From: Acetobacterium tundrae
GTDB lineage: Bacteria > Bacillota > Clostridia > Eubacteriales > Eubacteriaceae
Direction: 5' to 3'
DNA length: 64,000 nucleotides
NCBI RefSeq assembly: GCF_008086615.1
Contig: NZ_RXYB01000001.1
Coordinates: forward strand, 186,001-250,000
The notes under the pieces were generated by a model. It was given only the letters and a program-made list of their open reading frames with translations, searched no databases and had not been told where the DNA came from. The position numbers were made by a program, and so were the translations under genes. Positions 9,432 through 18,238 of the stretch are shown here, in pieces. How positions within the stretch are numbered: position 1 is the stretch's first letter; every line of letters begins with the position of its first letter.

Positions 9432-10085
9432 ATGACCTATAAATGTGTGGTTTTTGATTTTGATGGTACTCTCGCTGATACTGAAGAGAAAGCCTTCAAC
9501 ATATACAATCAACTGGCATCAAAATACAAATACAGTACTGTAACAATGGAAGAATTGCAGCATATAAAAAATCTTCATATTAAGGAAATAAAAGAAATTG
9601 TCGATATCCCATTTTATCAGTTTCCCAGGGTACTGAGAGAAGGACAGAAGTTATTAAAGGAAGAATCCAGTGATATTAATGCATTTTCTCCAGATATTCA
9701 TGCTTTTTTTACGGAACTCAGAAAAGAAACAGATCATACTGGTATTTTAACGTCGAATATAAAAAAGACCGTTGCGCAGTTTCTCAAGACCTATGAATTG
9801 AGTCATGAGATTGAATTTATTATGTGTTCGGCTTTAATGTCCAAAGGAAAAAAAATAAAAAAAGTATTAAGAAAATATGATATTGATCCAAGGGAAATGT
9901 TATATGTGGGAGATGAATCCCGTGATATTGAAGCATGCCAAAAGGTTGGGGTAGATGTGGTTGCAGTAAATTGGGGTTACAATACACCGATTGCTCTTGA
10001 ACGCTGCAAACCAACATTTATGATAGAAAATTTATGGGAAGTTATCGATATAGTAAGGAAGAACAATAAAATTAAGATGGCTTAG
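9432..10085 (+). CDS. HAD-superfamily phosphatase, phosphoglycolate phosphatase-like
   Basis: A 217-residue HAD subfamily IA hydrolase. All four motifs are visible: DFDGTLADT at the N-terminus with both nucleophile aspartates, the Thr/Ser of GILTSN, a lysine in MSKGKKIKKVL, and the acidic GDESRDIEA near residue 160. The cap between motifs I and II is helical, as in Gph/PpaX. The substrate cannot be read from sequence. It sits 16 bp after the PAS protein with AGAGGAG as ribosome site, so the two are probably co-transcribed. Confidence 0.9.
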   Translation: MTYKCVVFDFDGTLADTEEKAFNIYNQLASKYKYSTVTMEELQHIKNLHIKEIKEIVDIPFYQFPRVLREGQKLLKEESSDINAFSPDIHAFFTELRKETDHTGILTSNIKKTVAQFLKTYELSHEIEFIMCSALMSKGKKIKKVLRKYDIDPREMLYVGDESRDIEACQKVGVDVVAVNWGYNTPIALERCKPTFMIENLWEVIDIVRKNNKIKMA

Positions 10086-10202
10086 AATATAATAAACGAA
10101 GGGGCTTCACGGAAATTAGAATACAGTGTATAATAGTTAAGTTATTAATTTTTAATCGTAATTTTATTATCTGCAGCAAAGTTTAAAAATTGAAAGGATT
10201 TT

Positions 10203-11066
10203 ATGGAAAAATTAACATCTCCACACGTAATTGAAACACTATTAAAAAAATATGACCTTCACTTTAACAAGAGATTTGGACAGAATTTTCTAATCGATGA
10301 AAATATTGTAAGGAAAATTGTGATGGCTGGAGAAGTTGATACAGGAGATCTCGTTTTAGAAATTGGCTCCGGGATTGGAACCCTGACTCAAGTTCTTAGC
10401 GAGAATGCCAAGAAAGTCGTCACGGTGGAAATAGATAAAAAACTGATTCCGGTACTTCATGAAACACTGAGAGAATGCAATAATGTTGAAATCATACAAG
10501 GAGATATTCTTAAAACGAATGTGCGAGAACTTCTTGGTGATGACATCGGGAAGTTGCCGATTAAAATTGTTGCGAATTTACCTTATTACATTACAACTCC
10601 AATCATTATGGGCTTTTTGGAATCAGACTTACCCATTGAATCGATGACTTTTTTAATTCAAAAAGAAGTCGGAGAGCGTATTTGCGGTGGACCGGGTACA
10701 AAAGCGTATGGTTCATTGAGTATTGTTGCTCAATTTTATGCCGATATTAAACTTGATTTTAGTGTACCATCTCATGTTTTTATTCCCAGACCAAAGGTTG
10801 ATTCCGTTGTCGTTACCTTTAAAAAACTGGATTCTCCAAAATTCAAGGTGGAAAACAAAGAACTGTTTTTATCGGTTGTAAAGGCAAGCTTCTTAAATCG
10901 TCGAAAGACTTTGATCAACGGTTTAACAATGAACACCATTTTTGATAAAGAAGTGCTGCTTAAGGTATTAGAAGAATGCAGCATCGCACCAGGTATTCGA
11001 GGCGAAACATTAACAGGGTCTGAGTTCGCTAATATTGCCAATCATTTGAACAATTATATAAATTGA
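10203..11066 (+). CDS. rsmA: 16S rRNA (adenine1518-N6/adenine1519-N6)-dimethyltransferase RsmA
   Basis: A SAM-dependent methyltransferase of 287 residues that dimethylates two adjacent adenosines in the 3' hairpin of 16S rRNA. The SAM site is LEIGSGIGTLT and the catalytic motif IV is NLPYYITTPI around residue 125. KRFGQNFLID near the N-terminus is the KsgA signature. A -10-like TATAAT at 10129-10134 with a weak -35 TTCACG 17 bp upstream suggests its own promoter. Confidence 0.98.
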   Translation: MEKLTSPHVIETLLKKYDLHFNKRFGQNFLIDENIVRKIVMAGEVDTGDLVLEIGSGIGTLTQVLSENAKKVVTVEIDKKLIPVLHETLRECNNVEIIQGDILKTNVRELLGDDIGKLPIKIVANLPYYITTPIIMGFLESDLPIESMTFLIQKEVGERICGGPGTKAYGSLSIVAQFYADIKLDFSVPSHVFIPRPKVDSVVVTFKKLDSPKFKVENKELFLSVVKASFLNRRKTLINGLTMNTIFDKEVLLKVLEECSIAPGIRGETLTGSEFANIANHLNNYIN

Positions 11067-11147
11067 AAAAGCGATAAAGAATACAGTTGGTTTACTTGAC
11101 AATAAAAAATCTCGAAATTAATTATTTGTTTTAAAGGAGAGAAAAGT

Positions 11148-12047
11148 ATGATTGAAACAAGGGATATCACCCTTAAGTATTCAGGCAGTAAAGGAATATT
11201 CGACTTAAATTTTAAGGTTGAAAAAGGTGAAGCTTTTGGTTACATTGGGCCAAAAGGGGCTGGAAAAACATCAACAATTCGGGTCTTAATGGGATTAAGT
11301 CATTCCAGCAAAGGGTTAGCAACCATAAATGGATTGAATTGTTTTAATAAAGCAGCAGCCATTCAAAAAATAACTGGCTATATTCCAGAGCAAACTTCTT
11401 TTTTTGATGGGATGCGGGTTAAAGAATATCTTAATTTTATTTCGCGAATGCGCGGTTCAAGTGGGTCAAAGAAAACGGAATTGAGAGATTCATTGATTGA
11501 ACGTTTCGAATTGGAAACCCGAGGGAAAATTGAGAACCTGTCAAATGATATGAAGCAAAAATTGGCAATTGTTACTGCTTTCATGCATGATCCGGAAGTT
11601 CTGATTTTAGATGAACCCACAAATGGACTCGATCCTCTTATGCAGTCGCGATTTGTTGATTTGATCATTGAAGAAAAACGCCAGGGAAAGACAATTTTAA
11701 TGGCAACACATATGTTTGAAAATGTCGAACGTACCTGTGATCGGGTAGGAATTTTAAAAGAAGGGCGCATTGTTGCCCAAGATGATATTATTCAGGTGAA
11801 ATCGGCAGAGATAAAATCGTATTTTGTGCGATTTGAAGATCATCCGAATTTAGAACAATTAAAAAAATATGGCTTTGGCTACAAACAGTTTTCTGAAAAA
11901 GATTATGAAATACTTTGTCAAGGGGATCGTATTGATGCTTTAGTAAAAGTATTATCTCATGAGAAGGTTTTAGTATTCAACTCAAACACGCAGACATTGG
12001 AAGAAATTTTTCAAAAGTATTATAGTAAGGAGGCGATAAACGCATGA
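11148..12047 (+). CDS. ABC transporter ATP-binding protein
   Basis: The 299-residue subunit belongs to the drug/export-type (CcmA/BcrA-like) ATPases: Walker A is GPKGAGKTST (Lys where Asn is usual), Walker B is VLILDEPTNGLDP, and the H-loop is ATHMFE. The ABC signature is altered from LSGGMKQ to LSNDMKQ, which may weaken ATPase activity. The last ~85 residues form the usual accessory domain of this group. It overlaps the following permease gene by 4 bp. The cargo is unknown. Confidence 0.92.
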   Translation: MIETRDITLKYSGSKGIFDLNFKVEKGEAFGYIGPKGAGKTSTIRVLMGLSHSSKGLATINGLNCFNKAAAIQKITGYIPEQTSFFDGMRVKEYLNFISRMRGSSGSKKTELRDSLIERFELETRGKIENLSNDMKQKLAIVTAFMHDPEVLILDEPTNGLDPLMQSRFVDLIIEEKRQGKTILMATHMFENVERTCDRVGILKEGRIVAQDDIIQVKSAEIKSYFVRFEDHPNLEQLKKYGFGYKQFSEKDYEILCQGDRIDALVKVLSHEKVLVFNSNTQTLEEIFQKYYSKEAINA

Positions 12048-12844
12048 GTATTCCTTTGTTTCTTAAAGACATAAAAGATAACATTTTCCTGCTATTAATT
12101 TTTGTTTTTTTGATGTCGTTGTATCTGGGGGTTATTATTTATATGTATGATCCAAATGGTGTCGGAGCACTTGTGGATATGTTGTCATTATTACCAGTTG
12201 CATTGGTAAAGGCTATGAGACTTAGCACAATTGACAGTGGGCTAACTGGTTTTATCGGCAGTTTATTCTACGGAATTATAATTTATCTTTTTCCAATGGT
12301 TTATTGTATTATCCTCGGAAATCGTTTGGTCGCAAAATGGGTCAATGATGGTTCTTTTGCCTGTTTATTAACAACCCCAAATAGTCGCGTGAAAATCATT
12401 GTGACTCAAGGCATATATATGGTATTTTCCATCATTGTCTTATTTTCTGTTCTTTTTCTTGTGGGCTTGGCAGTAAGTGGGTATTGTTTTCCAGGAACAC
12501 TTGATAAGTCCGTATTTTTTGAACTTAATCTCTGTGCGTGTCTATTGACAATAACAGTTGGAATGATTTGTTTTTTCTTTTCTTGTTTGTTTAATGACAC
12601 GACATTATCTTTAGGTTTTGGCGCAGGAATCCTCATTATCTTTTTCCTGTTTACGATACTCAGTGGTATTTCGGACCTAACTGCTTTTTTAGGAAAATAT
12701 TCATTATATAATGCTTTTAACAGCCTTGCGATTGTAAAAGGCGAAGCGAATATTGTGACTATATGTGTCGGCTTTTTAACAATTAGTCTGCTTTTATTTG
12801 CAGCAGGAGTCGGCGCTTTTGGAATTAAGCGTCTGCCTGTTTAA
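12044..12844 (+). CDS. ABC-2-type transporter permease
   Basis: A 266-residue hydrophobic protein with about six membrane segments, the length and pattern of ABC-2 permeases (ABC-type export). Segments can be seen near residues 15-35, 65-95, 115-145, 160-185, 190-210 and 240-262. Its only gene partner is the overlapping ATPase upstream, so the two should form one exporter. Sequence similarity to the ABC-2 family is by topology and context; I cannot name the substrate. Confidence 0.85.
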   Translation: MSIPLFLKDIKDNIFLLLIFVFLMSLYLGVIIYMYDPNGVGALVDMLSLLPVALVKAMRLSTIDSGLTGFIGSLFYGIIIYLFPMVYCIILGNRLVAKWVNDGSFACLLTTPNSRVKIIVTQGIYMVFSIIVLFSVLFLVGLAVSGYCFPGTLDKSVFFELNLCACLLTITVGMICFFFSCLFNDTTLSLGFGAGILIIFFLFTILSGISDLTAFLGKYSLYNAFNSLAIVKGEANIVTICVGFLTISLLLFAAGVGAFGIKRLPV

Positions 12845-12850
12845 AATCGC

Positions 12851-12886
12851 AAAAAGCGCATCCGAAATTATTGGGTGCGCTTTTTT
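12851..12886. terminator. Bidirectional intrinsic terminator
   Basis: AAAAAGCGCATCC pairs with GGGTGCGCTTTTTT across an 8-base loop, with one G-T pair. T tracts on both strands allow it to end the ABC-exporter transcript on plus and the FAH-family transcript on minus. Confidence 0.9.
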
Positions 12887-12906
12887 ATACTCTAAATTCA
12901 AGATGA

Positions 12907-13800
12907 TTATTCAATAATATTTCTTAGAACCCCTATTTTTTCAATTTCTGCTTCGATTTTGTCGCCATGCTGTAAAAACAGGGGTGGTTTTCTTGCACAC
13001 CCAACTCCGGCAGGTGTTCCGGTAAGAATGATATCTCCCGGAAGTAGTGTTATCCCTTTAGATAAGTCGCTGATGATTGTTGGAATGTCAAAAATCATAT
13101 GACTTGTAGTGGAATGCTGTCGGATTTCGCCATTGACCCGACAGGTTAATGCGATATTAAAAGGAAGTTTCAATGCGCTTTTATGAAGAATTTTTGGTCC
13201 GAGTGGACAGAAAGTATCAAGACTTTTACCTTTATACCACTGGGAATGTTTTTTTTGCAAATCACGAGCAGTAATATCGTTGGCGATGGTGTAGCCAAAG
13301 ATGTACGCCTCGGCTTTTTCCTTGGGGATATCCGAGCCTTCTTTTCCAATAATAATGGCAAGTTCAACTTCATAGTCAATTTCTTTGGTTGCCTTGGCAT
13401 GAGATAGGATAACCGTATCAGGACCGGTGACAGACGTTGGCAGCTTAGAAAAATAAATAGGGCTTTCCGGAAGTTCGGTCAATGAAGGAATATTTTTGAT
13501 TTCCTTTGCATGATCCGCATAATTTTTTCCCAGACAGAAGATATTTCTTGGTGGTTTGGGAATTGGAGCTAACAGTTTAACCAGACTGAGATTAATCCCA
13601 AGATTTGGATTTTCAGCCATTTTATTTTGAATGTCAGCTAACAATTTATCGGTAGCTATCGGAATAAAATCGATTAATCGTTCTGGAAATTTGAGACCCA
13701 TAAGCTTTCCAATTGTTGTAATTGGTAAAACTTTTTTTTCATCCTCGGTTAGGATTCCGCCTTCATTAAAAGCATTATATTGATAAGTTACAAAATACAT
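12907..13800 (-). CDS. Fumarylacetoacetate hydrolase (FAH) family protein
   Basis: Starting at ATG 13800, which has GGAGG nine bases upstream, the product has 297 residues; the frame extends 11 codons further but without a ribosome site. The FAH fold's metal-binding acids are visible in DYEVELAIIIG (Glu-x-Glu) and the Asp of ANDITARDLQ; ILTGTPAGVG near the C-terminus is the other family hallmark. Members act as acylpyruvate hydrolases, oxaloacetate decarboxylases/tautomerases or hydratases in aromatic catabolism. No catabolic neighbours are present, so the substrate is open; oxaloacetate tautomerase or acylpyruvase is plausible. Confidence 0.92.
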   Translation of the reverse strand: MYFVTYQYNAFNEGGILTEDEKKVLPITTIGKLMGLKFPERLIDFIPIATDKLLADIQNKMAENPNLGINLSLVKLLAPIPKPPRNIFCLGKNYADHAKEIKNIPSLTELPESPIYFSKLPTSVTGPDTVILSHAKATKEIDYEVELAIIIGKEGSDIPKEKAEAYIFGYTIANDITARDLQKKHSQWYKGKSLDTFCPLGPKILHKSALKLPFNIALTCRVNGEIRQHSTTSHMIFDIPTIISDLSKGITLLPGDIILTGTPAGVGCARKPPLFLQHGDKIEAEIEKIGVLRNIIE

Positions 13801-13912
13801 ATAGAATTCCTCCTTCTTTTCTTTTTTTATCATATCATTATACCGATTGAAATTCCAGATGATTTATCTATTATCAAAAGGAAAGTTGTGAAAAAGTAAA
13901 AATAGAATCGCC

Positions 13913-13940
13913 GTCATAGTGTTAGAAACAAAATAGTCAA
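13913..13940 (-). promoter_or_regulatory. Probable promoter of the FAH-family gene
   Basis: On the minus strand TTGACT (13940-13935) and TATGAC (13918-13913) are 16 bp apart, leaving a leader of about 105 nt. CCGTCAT at 13911-13917 and ATGACGG at 13955-13961 form an inverted repeat around the promoter that could hold an operator. Confidence 0.45.
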
Positions 13941-13980
13941 AATAATATCTTAAGATGACGGTTTCTTTAATGAAAGAGCA

Positions 13981-14009
13981 TTGACAATTTCGGATAATTA
14001 AATTATGAT
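13981..14009 (+). promoter_or_regulatory. Promoter of the pyr operon
   Basis: TTGACA (13981-13986) and TATGAT (14004-14009) are separated by exactly 17 bp. It predicts transcription from about 14016 and a leader of roughly 150 nt before pyrB. Confidence 0.8.
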
Positions 14010-14022
14010 TATTGTAATTTAG

Positions 14023-14131
14023 TATGCATGCTCATATTGAGCGTGGCATAAAAGGTGAAAAACAAACCATTTAATTAGGAAAATGCCTATTACAAAGTAT
14101 GCCGCTATTATTTTTAAGCGGCTTGTTTTTT
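14023..14131 (+). promoter_or_regulatory. pyr leader with alternative hairpins and intrinsic terminator (attenuator)
   Basis: Three pairings are visible. Hairpin 1 (14023-14050) pairs TATGC plus ATGCTCA with TGAGCGT plus GCATA, one bulged G. The terminator (14101-14131) pairs GCCGCT with AGCGGC and ends in TTGTTTTTT. The 3' arm of hairpin 1, GTGGCATA (14043-14050), can instead pair with TATGCCGC (14097-14104), which would remove the 5' arm of the terminator. This is the logic of a transcription attenuator controlling pyrB onward. I do not see the conserved PyrR-binding loop, and no pyrR gene is in the window, so the sensor is unknown. Confidence 0.7.
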
Positions 14132-14165
14132 GCCCACAATTGTGTTGATGAATAGGAGGAACATT

Positions 14166-15104
14166 ATGTTAAAAGGAAGACATTTAATCGAACCTAACGA
14201 CTTTTCGCTAGATGAAATTGAATCGATTATGCAGCTGGCTGATAATATTATTGCAAACCCAGAGGGTTATTCTATGGTTTGTAAGGGAAAATTATTAGCC
14301 AGCCTTTTTTATGAGCCTTCGACTCGTACGCGTTTTAGTTTCGAAGCCGCCATGCTTCGCTTAGGTGGTGAAATTATTGGATTCGATGATCCTAATAATT
14401 CATCAGTTTCTAAGGGGGAGAGTTTAGGGGATACCATCCGAACCATTGAATGTTATTCGGATATTGCCGTTATCCGGCATCCACGGGAAGGAACGGCACG
14501 GCTAGTGTCAAAGTTTGCTAAGAATATGCCGATTATTAATGCTGGCGATGGGGGACATGAACACCCAACTCAGACATTGACCGATTTACTGACCATTCGG
14601 AAATTTAAAGGTGGGTATGACAATCACGTGGTTGGCGTTTGCGGCGATTTACTGTTTGGCCGGACGATTCACTCGTTGGTAAAAATGCTAAGTCGATATC
14701 AGGGGGTAAAGTTTGTCTTTATATCGCCAAAAGAACTGCAGATGCCCGAAAATATTCTCAATCTGTTGAATGACGGGATTTATAAAGAAACCACAAACCT
14801 GGATGAAGTGATTGGAGACTTGGATATACTTTATATGTCCAGAGTTCAACGGGAACGTTTTGTCAGTGAAGAAGAATATCTTCGGTTGAAAGACTATTAT
14901 GTACTTGATAAAAAGAAAATGAAGAGTGCAAAAAAAGATATGATCGTGATGCACCCATTGCCACGGGTTAATGAGATTGCCACAGAGGTTGATGATGATC
15001 CCAGAGCGGTTTATTTTACCCAGGCAAAATATGGAATGTATGTGCGAATGGCACTGATTGCTAAACTTTTGGGGGTGGAGGATAAAAATGATAAATGTAT
15101 CTAA
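14166..15104 (+). CDS. pyrB: Aspartate carbamoyltransferase catalytic subunit PyrB
   Basis: The start is ATG 14166, five bases after AGGAGGA, giving 312 residues; an upstream in-frame extension begins inside the terminator and is rejected. The carbamoyl-phosphate loop is [13 protein letters not shown], then FGRTIHSL and HPLPRVNEI define the aspartate-binding domain. It makes carbamoyl-aspartate, the committed pyrimidine step. The next gene encodes PyrI, so the enzyme should be the allosteric c6r6 type. Confidence 0.98.
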   Translation: MLKGRHLIEPNDFSLDEIESIMQLADNIIANPEGYSMVCKGKLLASLFYEPSTRTRFSFEAAMLRLGGEIIGFDDPNNSSVSKGESLGDTIRTIECYSDIAVIRHPREGTARLVSKFAKNMPIINAGDGGHEHPTQTLTDLLTIRKFKGGYDNHVVGVCGDLLFGRTIHSLVKMLSRYQGVKFVFISPKELQMPENILNLLNDGIYKETTNLDEVIGDLDILYMSRVQRERFVSEEEYLRLKDYYVLDKKKMKSAKKDMIVMHPLPRVNEIATEVDDDPRAVYFTQAKYGMYVRMALIAKLLGVEDKNDKCI

Positions 15105-15522
15105 ACTAAAAAAGGGAATCATTATTGACCATATCGAAGCAGGTCACGGCTTTGAGATTTATAAGGCGCTCCACCTCAATGATATTGATGATGTGGTCGT
15201 CCTGCTGAAAAACATTCCAAGTAAAAAAATGAAACAAAAAGATCTGATTAAAATTGAAACGGATATGCAAATTGATATGACTGTTTTAGGCCTCATTGAT
15301 CCCAATGTGACCATAAATTTTGTCAAAAATGGAGAAATGTGTAAAAAGATCAAACTCACGCTGCCACAAGTTGTCAATGGAATCATGAAATGTAAAAATC
15401 CTCGCTGTATTACTCAGTATGAAGACGTTAGAGGAATAAAATTTTATTTAGTTAATGAGGAAAAAAAGCAGTATCGTTGTGAATATTGTGACGCGTATAC
15501 GACCTTTATTGAAGAAGACTAA
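15088..15522 (+). CDS. pyrI: Aspartate carbamoyltransferase regulatory subunit PyrI
   Basis: The 144-residue protein starts at ATG 15088 (GGTGGAGGAT just upstream), overlapping pyrB by 17 bp. The N-terminal nucleotide-binding domain begins [15 protein letters not shown]; the C-terminal domain carries the zinc site as Cys-x4-Cys (CKNPRC) and Cys-x2-Cys (CEYC) that contacts PyrB. It should confer CTP/ATP allostery. PyrI is found in enterics and in some clostridia, and is absent from Bacillus. Confidence 0.97.
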   Translation: MINVSKLKKGIIIDHIEAGHGFEIYKALHLNDIDDVVVLLKNIPSKKMKQKDLIKIETDMQIDMTVLGLIDPNVTINFVKNGEMCKKIKLTLPQVVNGIMKCKNPRCITQYEDVRGIKFYLVNEEKKQYRCEYCDAYTTFIEED

Positions 15523-15538
15523 AAAGAAGGAGGGACAC

Positions 15539-16711
15539 ATGAAAACCTTGATTAAAAACATTGAAATTGTAGATGCTGAAGGACTGCGATCCGGCAAGGT
15601 ATTAATAGAAGATGGAAAAATAAAAAAAGTTTACAAAGAAAAAGGCGTGGTTCGCGCAGCGTACGATAAGGAAATCGATGGAGCGGGACATGTACTGATG
15701 CCGGGATTTATCGATATGCACTGTCATTTAAGAGATCCTGGCTATGAATACAAGGAAACCATGGAGACTGGGATGAAGGCAGCTTTGAAGGGCGGATTCA
15801 CGTCTTTAGTTGCCATGGCAAATACCAAACCAATCATTGATAATGCAGAAATCCTCGAAAAAAATTTAAAAAAAGCAACCGATTTGGATCTTTGTAAGCT
15901 GATTCAAGTGTCGGCAGTGACCAAGAATTTCAGTGAAGAGGAATTAGTCGATTTTGAAGCATTGCGAACACTGACCAACGTCTTTTCCAATGATGGCGTT
16001 TCTATTTTAAATCAGGATACCATGGTAAAAGGTTTGAAAGCATCCGCAGAAAATGATTTTATTCTTTTAACCCATTGTGATCCGGAAACAGCTTTGGTTA
16101 AACGGGATGTTGAGCTTCTGGAAAGTTATGGCGGCCATTTGCATGTCTGTCATATCAGCAAGAAAGATACATTGGAAGTCATTCAGATGGCGAAACAAAA
16201 AGGTCTGGATATAACCTGTGAAGTGACACCCCATCATCTTTTTGCATCAGCGATGGAATACCGAGTGAATCCCCCTTTTAGAACCTACCCAGATCGTCGA
16301 TCATTAATTGAAGGCATTAAAGACGGGATGATTGATATGTGTGGGACGGACCATGCCCCACATTCAGAGGAAGATAAACAAAATGGGGCACCCGGCATTA
16401 ATAATTTTGAGATGGCATTTTCCATGTATTATACTGTGTTTAATCAAAATAAAATCGGACTGGAAAAATTGAGTGAAATGTTAAGCTATGCACCAGCAAA
16501 ACGGATGGGGATAAAGGCCGGTCTTGTTAAAGAACGATATCCGGCAGACTTAGTTTTAGTTGATCTGAATTGGGCGGGTAAAATCAATCCCAAAAATTTC
16601 ATTTCTAAAAGCAGAAACAATCCATTTGGGGGAGAAACCCTTAAAGGCAAAGTTTTAATGACGATGGTGAAGGGAAATATAAAATATGATGATAATGGAT
16701 CGACTCTATAA
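15539..16711 (+). CDS. pyrC: Dihydroorotase PyrC (class I)
   Basis: From ATG 15539, preceded by GAAGGAGGGA, the amidohydrolase has 390 residues, somewhat shorter than the ~425 of Bacillus PyrC. Metal ligands appear in DMHCHLRDPG (His-x-His), LTHCD, HVCHIS and GTDHAPHSEEDK. It cyclises carbamoyl-aspartate to dihydroorotate. The 3' end overlaps pyrF by 26 bp. Confidence 0.96.
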   Translation: MKTLIKNIEIVDAEGLRSGKVLIEDGKIKKVYKEKGVVRAAYDKEIDGAGHVLMPGFIDMHCHLRDPGYEYKETMETGMKAALKGGFTSLVAMANTKPIIDNAEILEKNLKKATDLDLCKLIQVSAVTKNFSEEELVDFEALRTLTNVFSNDGVSILNQDTMVKGLKASAENDFILLTHCDPETALVKRDVELLESYGGHLHVCHISKKDTLEVIQMAKQKGLDITCEVTPHHLFASAMEYRVNPPFRTYPDRRSLIEGIKDGMIDMCGTDHAPHSEEDKQNGAPGINNFEMAFSMYYTVFNQNKIGLEKLSEMLSYAPAKRMGIKAGLVKERYPADLVLVDLNWAGKINPKNFISKSRNNPFGGETLKGKVLMTMVKGNIKYDDNGSTL

Positions 16712-17546
16712 AGATGCGATAAAAAAAGGCCCAATTTGTGTGGGACTTGATACAACACTTAAATTTTTACCGCAGTATTTACTTCTAAAGGATTGGTCTG
16801 ATGGTGAAAAAATAATAGCCTTCAATAAAAAGGTGATAGATGCCACAGAAGATCTGGCAGCTGCCTACAAGGTTCAAATTGCATGCTATGAATCTCTCGG
16901 GTTAGATGGGCTCAAGGCATATAGCGAAACGGTAAAATATGCCAGAAGCAAAAACATTGTGGTGATTGGGGACGTGAAGCGGGGGGATATTTCATCCACC
17001 GGAGACCAATATGCCAAAGGTCATTTTAGCGGTGATTTTGAAGTGGATATTATGACGGTTAATGCTTATATGGGAGAAGATGCGGTGTCACCCTACTATT
17101 CTTATATTAAAGACAATAATAAGGGCATTTTTATTCTTCAACGCACTTCAAACCCATCGGCAGTTGATCTGCAAAACCTGAAAGTTCGGGATGATTTCAT
17201 TTATGAAATCATGGGCGATAAAATCGAAAAATGGGGCAGTGCGTTCAGAGGCGAATGTGGATTCAGTTCCATTGGTTCCGTTGTCGGTTTGACGCGACCA
17301 GACGAATTTGAAGCCATTCAAAAAAGATGCCCTCATACCTTCTTTTTGGTGCCGGGTTATGGTGCCCAGGGAGGCAAAGGGGAAGATATCGCAAAGATTC
17401 TTAAACGCACCCGATGTGCGGTTGTCAATTCATCCCGGGGCCTGATTACCGGTCATCAAAAAGCAGGCTGTGAAGATGAGGGTTTTGCAGAGCACATCCG
17501 AAATGCGACGCTGGCAATGAAGGAGGACATTCTTCAATGGCTATAA
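16686..17546 (+). CDS. pyrF: Orotidine 5'-phosphate decarboxylase PyrF (long form)
   Basis: The 286-residue length fits the long (type 2) OMP decarboxylases. The active-site motif is VIGDVKRGDISST, with the Asp-x-Lys-x-x-Asp arrangement; VPGYGAQGG binds phosphate near the C-terminus. Two ATGs begin the frame (16686, 16689) with a third at 16695; GAAGGGAAA upstream favours the region as a whole and does not decide among them. It converts OMP to UMP. Confidence 0.96.
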   Translation: MMIMDRLYKDAIKKGPICVGLDTTLKFLPQYLLLKDWSDGEKIIAFNKKVIDATEDLAAAYKVQIACYESLGLDGLKAYSETVKYARSKNIVVIGDVKRGDISSTGDQYAKGHFSGDFEVDIMTVNAYMGEDAVSPYYSYIKDNNKGIFILQRTSNPSAVDLQNLKVRDDFIYEIMGDKIEKWGSAFRGECGFSSIGSVVGLTRPDEFEAIQKRCPHTFFLVPGYGAQGGKGEDIAKILKRTRCAVVNSSRGLITGHQKAGCEDEGFAEHIRNATLAMKEDILQWL

Positions 17547-18238
17547 TCCAGAGTAACGAATTTGTTAGTCCCGGGATTTGCAAAATGACGGTTGCGTTTA
17601 CCGGTGCGGTTTTACCGGGTCAATTTTTTATGCTGCGAGCCTGGGATAAAGATCCCTTATTGTCCAGACCGATTAGCGTTCACGATTATGAGGACGGAAA
17701 ATTGACCTTTTTGTACCAAGTGGTTGGTAAAGGAACCGAAATTTTATCCTGTCTAAAAGCTCAGAGTGAAGTGACCTTGCAGGGACCGTTGGGTAATGGC
17801 TTTCCCCAGATTGTCGGGGATCTCTGTGTGGTTGGCGGAGGCATTGGAATCGCGCCATTATACTATCTCATGAAAGATTACAAGAAAAAAAATCCGCATG
17901 GAAATTGTCGGGTATACCTGGGTTTTCGAGATAGCTCCTATTGTGTGGAATCCTTTAATGCGATTGCTGATGAAGTGAATTTGAATATCGGCGGAATTAT
18001 CACCGATCAACTGAAAGTAGCAGCCAGCGAGGTGGTCGTAACCTGCGGTCCGGAAGTAATGATGAAATCAGTCGCAAAAGTAACGCCTGCAGAAAATCAG
18101 GTTTATGTATCAATGGAAGCCCATATGGCTTGTGGAATCGGTGCTTGTCTGGGTTGCACCTGTGCGACAAAATACGGAAATAAAAAAGTCTGTCAAGATG
18201 GTCCGGTTTTTTTAAGCGGTGAGGTGTTTTATGTCTAA
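17537..18238 (+). CDS. pyrK: Dihydroorotate dehydrogenase electron-transfer subunit PyrK
   Basis: A 233-residue ferredoxin-reductase-type protein carrying FAD and one [2Fe-2S] cluster. The flavin site is in LLSRPISV, the nucleotide-binding glycines in VVGGGIGIAPLYY, and the cluster ligands in ACGIGACLGCTCA with the fourth Cys in KKVCQDG. It passes electrons between PyrD and NAD. It overlaps pyrF by 10 bp and pyrD by 8 bp. Confidence 0.97.
   Translation: MAIIQSNEFVSPGICKMTVAFTGAVLPGQFFMLRAWDKDPLLSRPISVHDYEDGKLTFLYQVVGKGTEILSCLKAQSEVTLQGPLGNGFPQIVGDLCVVGGGIGIAPLYYLMKDYKKKNPHGNCRVYLGFRDSSYCVESFNAIADEVNLNIGGIITDQLKVAASEVVVTCGPEVMMKSVAKVTPAENQVYVSMEAHMACGIGACLGCTCATKYGNKKVCQDGPVFLSGEVFYV

Noticed and set aside
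15455-15538. Upstream extension of pyrC into pyrI
   Set aside because: The basic N-terminal stretch has no dihydroorotase similarity, and a strong ribosome site precedes ATG 15539.
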